Below, one piece after another: positions 12,980-25,200 of a DNA stretch of 64,000 bases. Source of the stretch: Ectobius pallidus (lineage: Eukaryota; Arthropoda; Insecta; Blattodea; Ectobiidae); assembly GCA_964059195.1 (NCBI GenBank), contig CAXKWD010000005.1, positions 89,231,882-89,295,881 on the forward strand, read 5' to 3'. Each line of letters opens with the position of its first letter. Position 1 is the first letter of the stretch. A program made the position numbers and the translations under genes. The notes beneath the pieces are model-generated. The model made no database searches. It saw nothing but the letters and a program-made list of their open reading frames with translations, and had not been told where the DNA came from.

Positions 12980-13192
12980 TACTACAGATGGCGCAATCTT
13001 ACAACAAAAATTTAGTTCCTAAGTTAGTTACCAGATAGCGGAGAGTAGTTTGGAACTTAAATTTTTCATACATTTCTTCCAACTGCCGGAAGTAGCATAT
13101 GGAGTCTTGCGCATGCGGCCTTGAGCTTTCGAACCTAGCCATCTTTCCAGGAGGCGATTGTTTGCTTATAAATTGAAAGTATTCCCTCATTC
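12980..13192 (+). promoter_or_regulatory. Candidate promoter and 5' UTR of the E2 gene
   Basis: Directly upstream of the start codon lie an ETS word CCGGAAGT (13086-13093), an NRF-1-like word TGCGCATGCGGC (13108-13119), and YY1/Pho-like GATGGCG (about 12988) and GCCATCTT (about 13138). This set is typical of housekeeping promoters. The transcription start cannot be placed from sequence. The match to motif classes is by eye. Confidence 0.45.
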
Positions 13193-13238
13193 ATGTCAGA
13201 GCCACAGTCAGCTCTTTTATTAAGGAAACAACTAGCAG
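13193..13238 (+). CDS. UBE2G1: UBE2G1 coding exon 1
   Basis: This encodes the N-terminal helix ([15 protein letters not shown]). It ends in phase 1 at a GTATAC donor. The split codon G|AA restores the Glu of the family sequence ELNKNPVEG. Confidence 0.93.
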
Positions 13239-16200
13239 GTATACTTATTTACAAAATTATTTGTTCCACGACCGATATATTTGTGAAGTTTCAGAGGTGT
13301 AATGTGATCCGTTCCTGCATGACTGCGACCTCGCTCGTGTTTAGTCTTACTTCTTTGTCGTCAACAGCTGAAAGAATGTAGTAGTGTTTTAATTATAAAT
13401 TTGCCTATTCGGAATAGAATTCCATGCACTTCAGAAACTCCAGGCATATGCTTTTTTGCTTTGCTATAAGCGTAATATGAAGCAATGTAATCAGTGCTGC
13501 GGCATTGAATTTGCATATTATTATCAGGCCCCATTTTGCTAACCAACAAATCCATATATTTAATTTCATTGATTTGTTTATCGTAATTTTATGTCATTCG
13601 AGAAATTCAGAATCTCTTCTTGTTTCAGAACTGAACAAGAACCCCGTTGAAGGGTTTTCAGCTGGTCTAATAGATGACAATGACATTTACAGATGGGAGG
13701 TACTCATTATTGGACCTCCAGATACCCTATAGTAAGTTAACTTAATGTCTGATACTACCTTATTGTTTTCATTTTGAAAATTTGAAACACTCTGATATTG
13801 AATGTGTTGTTTTCACAGTGAAGGTGGATTTTTTAAGGCACATTTACACTTTCCAAAAGAATATCCTTTACGACCTCCTCGGATGAAGTTTATTACAGAA
13901 ATATGGCATCCTAACAGTAAGTAACTCGTTACATTTTGTACATAGCATGACTGTTTAACCTTAATGAATGTAAATACTATTATGCTATCATATTCATTGC
14001 TTTGTGGCATGAAATCATAGTTATTAACTTAATTCTTGATGATATGCTGAGTGGTAGCTATATGGGGATTTTACTCGTACTGTTACTAAAACTAGTAATG
14101 TTTTAATTCACTAATAGAACTTTAATTTTCACTCTGGCTGGATTTGTTACTTTTGATTACAATATTTTTTCCCTCTAAATTTGTATGTCGTGTTGTTTGT
14201 CTACAGGGCAAAAGAGTAGAAGTAGAATCACTCACTCCTTAAGTTCTGCCCTCTCTGGCCGTGCATTGCTTTGGTGATGGCTCGCTTTCCCTAACCCCAA
14301 GCCAACAGCCTTTCTGTGCTGGCACTGCAGCTCACTGTCACAAGAAAGACCCTTGTACCAAAGCATATGCACTAATAACTACAATACGAAAATAACCCTT
14401 TCACCAAATCATCACCAGAGCCTCTTTAGCGTTACTCAAGACCCATCAAGTGACTGTAGAGGTTTATTTGGGAAGGAGAGGGAACAAGCGTTTTAGATTT
14501 GAATGGTTTGCCACCCACAGTGACGAGTTGATTAATAAAACCAAAATGACCCTTGTACCATTTAAAACTTCCCTTGAACCAAAACTATATTTCACAATTA
14601 CAGTTAACTTAATATGAAATTATCAATCTCCGCTATTTCATGTAGCTCTTTAAACTTAAGTAGATTAATTCTTGCTTCACTTTGCAAGAATCACTCAATG
14701 GCGTCAGTGGTTAAGATGATTGGCTATGTTGCTAGCAGTGGCGAAAGATAGATTTATGCCATGCACCGGCGAAGCTCCACCCACCCACTCGTTTCCCATG
14801 CTGACCCTCTCTTCCGAGCCAATGCGCACGCTACTGCTTGCTTCCCCTACATCTCCTATTACGACTGTGTACTTGCTCAGTGCCGATACTGCAGCTCACT
14901 GTTGTAGCCTTTGTCATATACGTATGAAGCATGTTAAATTAAGACTGCAACACAAATTATAAAACAAATATCCCATATTGGTAAAAGATAGATTTATGCC
15001 ACACACCAGGCTTCCTTGACAGCTGTAACAATGTTTCATGAAAGGTATGGAAGGGTAAAAAGCTTCTGCATTTAGTTAAATAATGATAGGTAAATTCTAG
15101 GTCAGTGACAGGTTTTGTTAGGTTAGCAACGTTATGTTAATTTAGGAGCAATATACTGAATAGCGCGAGGTTTGTTATGTCTCACATTGAATCTCTTCTG
15201 CGACGAACCCTAAACCCCACCTTCCGAGGCAGGTCCCATTAGAGTGTTGGTGGGAGGAGCCTAGTGCGCAGCATAAAACTATTTTTTCCCCTAGCAGTCC
15301 CATGTTTGAATCCCGCTCGTTGCATAAATTTGTAGGATAGGAATGGGTCCCAATTGGTAGGTAGGGTGAAGAATAAGTGAGAGAAGGGAGGAAAGAGGGA
15401 GAGAAAACAAGAAGAAAGGGAAACAAATTTCCCATTTTCAACGCTGTTAGTAGTTCCACCAATGCCTCCTAGATGTCTCTGGGTCCTGTTAGTGAGTTGA
15501 GTGGGCAGAGCTTAAGGGGCGACTGTTCTTCCTTTTTTCCCCATCTACGGTAACATACTAGGCCTGCTTAAACCCTGGAAACAATCAGTCACTCTGCTTC
15601 TGTGATATTTCTGTTTTGGAAACACTGAAAACAGTCAAATTTGATGTTGTATTAGTCTTTAAAAAGTATTGATTCCATATAGGCCTAGGCTATATGTGCA
15701 TCTTACACTTGTATGAAGATTCTAAATGTGAGTAAAATCATTGAAAAGTGGACACAAATTAACCTAAAATGGTGCTGTGAACAGCTGTTAAATTACAATC
15801 TTCTTGTGGTGGACGATGTTCTTTGTCTTGCTGGGAGAGGGTGTTGGGTCACATGGACAACATTCAATGCTGGAAACCTAACTGTGAAAACATGGTCTTG
15901 GTGGCTCAGTCACTAATCAAGGATTTTCACCAGATGCAGAAACTGGCCCCAGATCTTTTTTTTTTATATAGGGGGCTTTTCCCCCAACCCACACCAAGTA
16001 CTGTGCCCCTGGACCCCCCTGCATACATCCACCAGATTCCCTTCTTCAGGAGTGTTGGGTACGATAACGTGGTATTGGCCACATAGTTCCTTCGTGTTTT
16101 TATTGGTTGAGGGCTTTGTCCCCAAACCCAGACCCACTTTCCAAGTTTCTCCCAGATACTCTTCACTGGGAGCTTTAAATACGGTAATTATTATAACAGT

Positions 16201-19200
16201 AAGGGGGGACCTAACCATAATATAACTATTAGCAGCAATGGATAAACCTCTGCAAGAAAGACCAATGAAGATTGAAGATTGTCAGCATCAATGGGATTGT
16301 TGGTAGCCAACTTGCAGGCCACATAATGGGTCAAACAGTCTTGCGCTGAAAGTTAGCAGATTGTAATACCAGACCCTAAACCCTTGTTGGAATATCTTGC
16401 TCATTGTGCGACTAATGGTGCCAGAGGTTTCCTGCGGGTGCAGACAATAGGCTAAATAGGAGTCCAGCCCTATCTCCTTAACAGTACAGTTTTAACTTTT
16501 ACTAAACGAAACAGTGTTAAAAATGTGTCCCTAGGTGCAGATATTATAATTAGGCCCGAAATTGTTCATGTATAAGAATTCATTGTATAGTTATCTTACC
16601 GATAAAATTGCATTGTAGGGGGGCCCACTTTCAAAACCAATTTTCTTGTCATAAAACACCTAATATCACACGTATTTTGTTATAGATCTCTGGAGAGGAG
16701 ATGTTGCCTCGACGAGTGTTTGTGTCCAACCCACTAGCCCTAAACGTTACACTTTCTTTTATAATACGATCTAGCAAAAAGGGCTGTGAATGCTGCCATA
16801 TTTTAATGTAGAAACTCGTGATTGGACGTTACAGGTGTGACGTCTCACCAGCAGATCACGTTGATTTCTGGGAAGCAGGTGCACCAATGCAACGAACCTC
16901 GCGAGACATACAATATGGCACATTTATGAAACAGGAGAAATCAGAACGCCCTACTGAATTAATACGACTGTTCCTAACCTAACAGAACCTGTCACTAATT
17001 AGTAACACCGTTCCTAACCTAACTGCCACTAAACTAGAATTTCGGAAGAATTCAGAATGCCCTTAGCATCATGTTGGTTAACCTGCCTCGCTGAAAAAAA
17101 AAAAAAAACACCTGTCTGTGGAAACTTGCGCACATAGCGAGGTGGGCCCCCCTACATTGCGACTGTGTCCTCTTACCTTAAAGTATGTAATTTATGATAA
17201 TAACATAGCCTATAACTGACAGCTATCTTAATTTGGGTAAGCAGGTTGACCATCATGACAAATCTCGTGGGAGATATAATAGGGCCTATGGCACATTTTC
17301 AAAACGCATGAATTCGGTTTGGTATGCTCTACAAAACTAATATTGCTCTTCATAACCTAACTGCCATACCCTAAAGTATAATCTACCTGCCACTACTTAC
17401 CTTAATGCAAGGAGGACAGTTGGTCATCCTGCTTTGCAGTTGCTCATCCTGCTTCACAGTTGCTCATTCTGCTTTGCTCAGAACCATAATATGGCATGTT
17501 TTATGCGTAATAAAAATGACCTGATTGAAATGGGTAGAAATACATAAAGTTCTGAAAACTGCTAATTTCATGCCTTAATCAATTCCTTGAACAAAAGTAA
17601 GTAGGCTACATTTAAATGAAGTTCCCAGGAAGGAAAATTGCAATGTTAAGGATATATTACTATACCCGCTAGATAGTTTTGCTCCAGACCGTACATTCTT
17701 ACTTTTATACTATACGTGTTCTATATTCTGACTATACGTATTCTGACGTGTTCTATATCCTTGAGCCCCGCTCAACACAGGATCTACAGGACGAGATATC
17801 TACATCTACATCTACATCTACATCCTTGATAGATATATAAGCATTCATGAGCCACAGATTATTGTCTCTGTTGGACACTCCTATATCCTTGAGTCCCACT
17901 CAACACAGGATCTACAGAACGAGATAACTACATCCACATCTACATCCAGGCCTAAAGAAGGTTTCTGTGGAAGTAGTTTGAAGCATGTTTTAGATGAGTT
18001 TGTTGTTTCTCAAAATTTATTTACTAATCAGCGATCTTAGACTGTAGGCTAATTGTTTTTATTGGTGTGAAAATGAACAGCAGAGGGAGACATCTTGTTG
18101 AATTGACGTTGTTACTACAAAATCATTATTAGGCTATTGTAAGTGTGAAGGTTATTTAGGCCGATTCTAGCAGACTAGGTTCCTCAGGCACCTAGGCCTA
18201 ATTTCTTCAGATTTTTCCATGTATTTTGCTTCTATGGTTGCCCTAGATCTACACCGATATTAGGCTACTTGATCTTGATCTAATATTTTAGATGCTATCA
18301 TAAAAACATAAAATCAGTTAAGTTAGGCTACTGGTAAGAAAATATAAAGTTCAAATATTTACCTAATCTATGTAATGTGGGCAGTAGTTCAAAACTGTAG
18401 GTAAAGAGAATCTTAATCAAACCGTGGTATGAGCAAAATCTGACATTCGACTGCTTGCACGACATTTTACCTAGTGACTTCTCGTGGGTTGTTGTGCAGT
18501 ACTTACAAGGTTTGTGATGCTTACATTGGCGAAACTGTCGCCCATATCTGAATTCTTTTTTGGGGTTTGGTACGACACACTGCTCCCTTTCAGCATGAGG
18601 TGTTCTGAGCTGTTATATGGCCCTTAGGTTGTCTACCAACACTCCCATTGGCTGATTTGGCAAGAGGGTCCAGGTGGTTGAAGGCAAGTCCCCCAACCAA
18701 GAAAAACAGGAATTAACTACGTTGCCGATACAGAATTACCATACTCGAAGCTCCTTTTGAAGGGGATTGTATTAAGTTTCTGTACCTGGTAGAAATCCTC
18801 CATTAGTGACTGAGCCACTGAGACCATGTATTCACCATTAGGTTTCCAGTATTGAATATTGTCTGTGTGACCCAATGCCCTCTCCCAGCCTGACAATAGA
18901 ACATCGTGCAGCACAAGGATATCATGTTTTAACAGCTGTTTACAGCACCATTTTAGGTTAATGTGTGTCCACTTTTAAACAATTTTACTTACAGTTAGAA
19001 TCTTCGTACAAATGTAAGATACATAACTTATAGGTGCAGTAGAACTCCAATTATCTGGATCACTTTGAGGCCATATTCAAGTCATTTTTGCAGCAGCGAG
19101 CATTGGAAACCCTCTTGCAAGGTGATTATTTGCAAAAAAGCAAAACTTTTAGCCTGCAAAATCGACGGTTTGTCAGCACACAACTGACTGACTGATATGT

Positions 19201-22200
19201 TCAAGATGTGACGCTTTATAGTATTGTACAATTTAGTTTAAAAAAAATTAAATGTAATTATCCAGACAGAGTGCTGTCCTAATTAATCTGGATAGTTGGA
19301 GTTCTACTTTTAGGTAGAATCTATTGGTTTTAAAGACTAATACAAAATCAAATTTGTCTGTTTTCCCCATTTGTTAAAACAAAAAAATCACAGGGAGCAG
19401 AGTGCCGGACCATCTTCCGCCCCCCCCCCCTCTTCTTCAAAACTTGTAGAATACTTAGCTATATGAAAGTATCTTTTCCTTGTAGTCATTGGCAAATGGC
19501 AAAAGATAGATTTATGCTGCGCACCGGCGAAGCTCCACCTGCTCTCGCCCGCCCGCTCGTTTCCCCTGCTGACCCGTGCTTCCGAGCCAATGCGCACGCT
19601 ACTGCTTACATCCCCTATCACGGCTATGTACTTTCTCAGCTTGCCGATACTGCAGCTCACTGTTGTAGCCTTTATCATATAGCCTATGTTTGAAGCATTT
19701 TAAGACGGCAACACAAAATCAAACAAATATTGATAAAAGATAGATTTATGCCGCACACCGGGCAAGATCTGCCCGCCGGTTCCTTTCCCTCGCTTCCGAG
19801 CCTGCGCATGCACCTCACTATTGTACCATGACTTCCTTGACAGTTGTAACGATGTTTTAATGAAAGGTGCGGAAGGGTAAAAAGCTTCTGCATTTAGTTA
19901 AATAATGATAGGTAAATTCTAGGTCTGATCTAACATGTTTTATATCCTTGAGCCTCGCTCAACAAGGTAAATTCTAGGTCTGATCTGACGTGTTCTATAT
20001 CCTTGAGCCTCACTCAACAAGGTAAATTCTAGGTCTGATCTGACGTGTTCTATATCCTTGAGCCTCGCTCAACATAGGATTTACAGAACGAGATATCTAC
20101 ATCTACATCTACATCTACATCATGACAGGTTTTGTTAGGTTAGCAACGTTATGTTAGTTTAGGAGCAATATACTGAATAGCGTGAGGTTTATTATGTCTC
20201 ACATTGAATGAAACCCTAAACCCCGCCTTCCAAGGTGGGTCCCATTAGAGAGTTGGTGGGAGGATCCTAGTGCGCAGCATAAAACTATTTTTTCCCTAGT
20301 CATTATTGTAAATATAAGTAAAATCTCAAAGTAGTTGACATAAAATTTACCTATAATGGCGCTATGAATTGATGCATATTCATGAGAATTGTCTACTCAG
20401 CTGGGATGGAAAGGAATCATTGGATCGCATTATGCAGAAACCTAGGGCCGTAAAACTTGATGGCAATCAATGTCAACTAATACAGGGTGTCCACTGGTCG
20501 GGAAAAGGCCGGGAATTTCGTATGGTCGGGAAAATCAGGGAAAAGTCAATGAATTTGTTAAGATATCCGGGAAAATTCGAAAAATTGCAAAGCTGAAGAT
20601 AAGAACTAGAAGAGAAGAAAAGAAAACTAGTCTTAAGAGTCCGAAAAAGCTGCAGCTGCTCTAGATCAACAAATTAAGTTGCTCATAAAAAAATAAATGG
20701 GATCAAAAAGACTTCCAGACAATAATATGAAGGCATATTTAATTGATTTTACTGTTCCTTACTTTTGTATCTGTTATACCCTAAGTAATTATTGTTTGCA
20801 ATAACTTTTGTTACTAAAAGTTTTTCTTATTTGAAGTATGTATAATCCTATAATTTTTCTTATACAGTTATTAGAAAGTGCTTCATAATCATTTTTGGTC
20901 GGGAATTTCTGAAATGATCAATGAAAATCAGGGAATAAGTCGGGAATTTCTTCAGCATTACTTGGTGGACACCCTGTAATATCACTGTTCCTAACCTAAC
21001 TGCCACTTACCTATTATCCACAAATATTGTTTGTGAGATGGAAACATTACATGTACCGGTAACTAACACTAATATTACTATTCCCAACCTAACTGCCACT
21101 TACCTAGAATCTGTGAATATAGTTTGTGAGGTGCAAATGGGCCATATCTCACATGGCCAACAACAGATCAATAGCATTGAAAGCGCCCAAAGCTTTCACA
21201 CGTAGAATAATTATAAACGGTAACACAGAGACATCATCTCTCTATGGAGAAGAACCTACAGCAACAGATCACTCCATTACCTGTCTTTCAGACCAGCATT
21301 CCGCTGCAATTCATGGGAATTGAATCCTCGAGCAGCTTTAGCACAAGCCATTCTGATAGCATGCACGTGTTCTGCATCATTGTAATGTGCATGAATAAGA
21401 GCAGTTGGCCAGCCATTGTGAAAGGCCCAATGATACAAAAGGTTGTCAGTGGCGGATGGGAGTGTTGGTGGACTAACAATGGTCTGCAGAACTGCTTGGA
21501 ACACCTTGTACATACAAACCCAGATACGTTAGGCCCTAAATGCTATAATAGGAGATCTGAACATACTGGGCACATTAATCTAATACTTACCCTAAACATA
21601 TCTGTTAATCTAATACTTACCCTAAACATATCTGTTAATCTAATACTTACCCTAAACATATCTGGTCCTGAACCCAGGAAATGAATTTTTCATTATTGAA
21701 AACCCCCCTACCCAGCCGGCGATCAAACCAAGACCACTGGGGTAGAAGGTAGGCACCAAGCCACCCATGGAGGTGGACTAAATACAAGTTATAGTAAAGC
21801 CCTAGTCTTAAACCTATACACAACCACAAATTGAATAGCTCCATCGGTTTAGGTAGCCTAATAAGCGGAAAGTATTTGGGTGTACTATAGTTGAATGCTT
21901 AATATCTGCATGAGGTGCGAGGTACTGACAACCTGCCCATAGGTTGTGCACCAAGACTCCTATTGGCTACAGACTATTTTCATCTCATTGGTCCTTTTTG
22001 CCAAGCTTATTGAAATGGTGCCAGTAACTTATATGAAAATGCTTTGTGTGCTCTCCAACAAGTTATATGGTTAAAGGTTCTTTCCATGTTTTTGTTTGTA
22101 ATAATTACCATACTCAACTGGATTAAGATAAACAAAACCTGCTTGGTTGGATCCTAGTGTATGAGCTTCTTAACCAGGAAATAATCTACTAAGATTTTCT

Positions 22201-25200
22201 TTATTTCAACTCTTTTCTTAACAGCATATTCTTCATGTTATAGACATTTCCTCTTACATCCTCTTCTACATGATCACAGTAATTCCATTTTCAACCAATA
22301 TTAACCAGTGCTCTTTTTATAAAAAAAGTTAGAGAGTAGGCTACTCTCCACTCCATATAATACAGCGACAGTTACTGAAGTTTTCAATATAGGCTTAGCT
22401 GATTATTTCAAGTGGTCGTCAGGGTTGTTATGAAAAAGCCAGCCTGGTTTTAACCGGTTTTATCCACTTGAAAAAAGCCAGGCATTTTATCCGGCTAAAA
22501 TCAAATTGAATAAAAATAAGTGAAGTTCCTTTCATGTTTTTATTTCCAAACATCACAAATTTAAAAGTTACAAGCTCAGAACCTGTAGTAGGCCTACTGA
22601 GTGCAAATGCAGAGCTACCAGTTTTATCCACCTGAAAAATGCCAGGCATTTTATCTGGATAAAATCAAATTGAGTAAAAATAATTGAAGTTTCTTTCATG
22701 TTCTTATTTCCAAACATCACAAATTTAAAAGTTACAAGCTCAGAAACCTGAAATTGTATTTAGTGTAATTTAATACAGTAAGTCCCACGCAACAGTTGGC
22801 CAATGACACGGGTTTCTGCGTCGCGGAGGGCACAGCAAATAACGCCGCAATTGGTGTAATGATTCAGGTTCTCACATTTACAGTTAAAATTACAATGAAA
22901 ATAACCATGTACCTCATCACAAGAGATGTTGAAAATGTTCTCCTCTTGCATCCACACAATACTGGCACCATTTTAGGAAATTTTCTTTTACGCGCATAAG
23001 TTCAGCTTCCGAAATAGAGTTAATTTTTCTTGTGATATTGTCTTCAAATTCTTCTAATGTATGGGAAATTGACCTATACACTTTATTTTTGAAGTTTCCC
23101 CATAAATAATAGTCACATGCTGTTAGAAGAAGGGTCATTCCATATGAAATCATCCAAATTTTTTAAAAATGGTTGCATGACCATTTTTAAAAAAATGCAT
23201 TTTTTGTATAAGAGTTCATACATGTTTCAAGATATCAAAACAAGTTTTCAAAAAAATCTTGTGTTCTTGTTTTCCCAGGGGTGTCCATTTTTCAATCCTG
23301 GTGTAACACATTTTTTGCGAATGTAGCAGATTACAAACATATTCATAATTCAACAACCATAAGAGTTAGAAATTTGAATTATGAACCATTTTGTAACAAT
23401 TGAAGCGTGCTTTCAGAAATACTTTATTGTTTTCTTCAACACAAAATTTTTCATATGAAAATATGAGTTTGAAATTCGGGTAAATTTCTCCCAAAAAATC
23501 ACTTTTTGGACCTAATTTTATATGAGAAGGAAATGATTGTAAACATTCAAATTTTTTTTTACGTTCAAACCTGCATGTGATTTCTAACTTAAAGGCAATA
23601 TCACAAGAGAAATTAACTCTGTCTCGGAAGCTGAAATTATGCGTGTGAAAGAAAATTTCCTAAAAAGGTGCCAGTATTGTGTGGATGCAAGAGAAGAACA
23701 TTTCCAACAGCTCTTGTGATGAGGTACATGGTTATTTTCATTGTAATTTTAACTGTAAATGTGAGAACCTGAATCATTACACCGATTGCGGCTTTATTTG
23801 CGTAGATATTTCACCCGATCGCTCGGGAGTTGGAGCTGTGCCCGCCGTGTCGCAGAATCCCGCGTCATTGGCCAACTCTTGCGTGGGACTCACTGTACCA
23901 CTTCACTGTGTAATTCCCAGCAATAGTTAATTACCGTATTTACTCCAATATAATGCACCCTCGAATTTAATGCGCACTCTGATTTTGAAAGTTAAAATCA
24001 TAAAAAAAGAGTTTGTTAGCGAATGTAATGCGCATCAATAGGATGGTATTTTATTTGGAAATTTGTCATAGTATTTATAGAATAATGAACCAACACACAA
24101 ACATTTACAGTTAACTGCCAGTTTTAGGCCTACAAGTAGGCCATACATGGGCATTTACTGGTTCGCGAACCACTTGTGGTTCTTGAACTTCCCGCATAAG
24201 ACACAAGATGGCATTGCGGACATTCGGTGTACGTGGTAGATTATTCCCATGCATGAGTGACGGGTCGCGACACAGTTCCAATTGGAAAGGCGTTATGACA
24301 TATTCTAAGCCATGGTATAATGAAATAATTGCACACGTAAAAGAATAATTAAAAATACAAGATTGTTTGTATTATTTGTTTCTTGTAGTGTACATTTTAA
24401 AGTGAAATTAGTGTTTCCCTAAGAATGAGCAACCGCCACTGCACTTATTGTCTGCTTGTGTCTCCATCTATCCGTTCTTTTCGAACTATGTGTAAGTTGA
24501 CAAAAGTTTGCGGGTTGCGTGTCAATGGATAGGGGTTTGCCCATGTCTGAAGTAGGCTATAGGCATGGCTCATCATTATTCACTAACGTGATCATCACTG
24601 GAATCCTCGGAGGTGCTTATTTTTTATTGCTAAATGGACAAACAAAACGTTAAATGACTGTTTCACAATAAAAGCTGATACCGCTCTTAAATTAGTTTAA
24701 AATCGACAATGCACCATATACCACATTTGCACTATAGAACTGACAAAAACAATTTTTTCATTATGTTTCAGAAATTAAATATCTAATGGTGTAGGCTAAC
24801 GATAAAATGAACGAAGTTGAGAATTATAGGAATGCATTGTTATGTAGATCAATATTACCTCCGACCTACGAAACGGATTTGTACTAGAATTTAACGCGCA
24901 CCTCAGTATTCAAATCTACAAATGGACAAAAATATGGCACGTTATATTCGAGTAAATATGGTAAATTCACCATTCATCATTAGACTCTTGCATATTTGCT
25001 TTATTCTGCCTGTTGATGTATACAAGCTTCTGGGCTTTTTCATTGCCTAGTCTGTGTCTCAATTTTGTTTGTATTAACCCAAATGAAGAAAATACTCTTT
25101 CGATTGATGCAGAACTGGCCGGCATACGATGTAAAGACACGTTATATTCGAGTAAATATGGTAAATTCACCATTCATCATAAGACTCTTGCATATTTGCT

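Noticed and set aside
19911..20075. CRISPR-like array
   Set aside because: The units are contiguous with no unique spacers, and this is a eukaryotic genome.
14725..20290. LTR retrotransposon bounded by direct repeats A
   Set aside because: No TG...CA ends, primer-binding site, or gag/pol frames lie between the copies.
21244..21684. 146-codon frame ending in repeats
   Set aside because: The repeats come from a 30-bp tandem array and the rest shows no motif.
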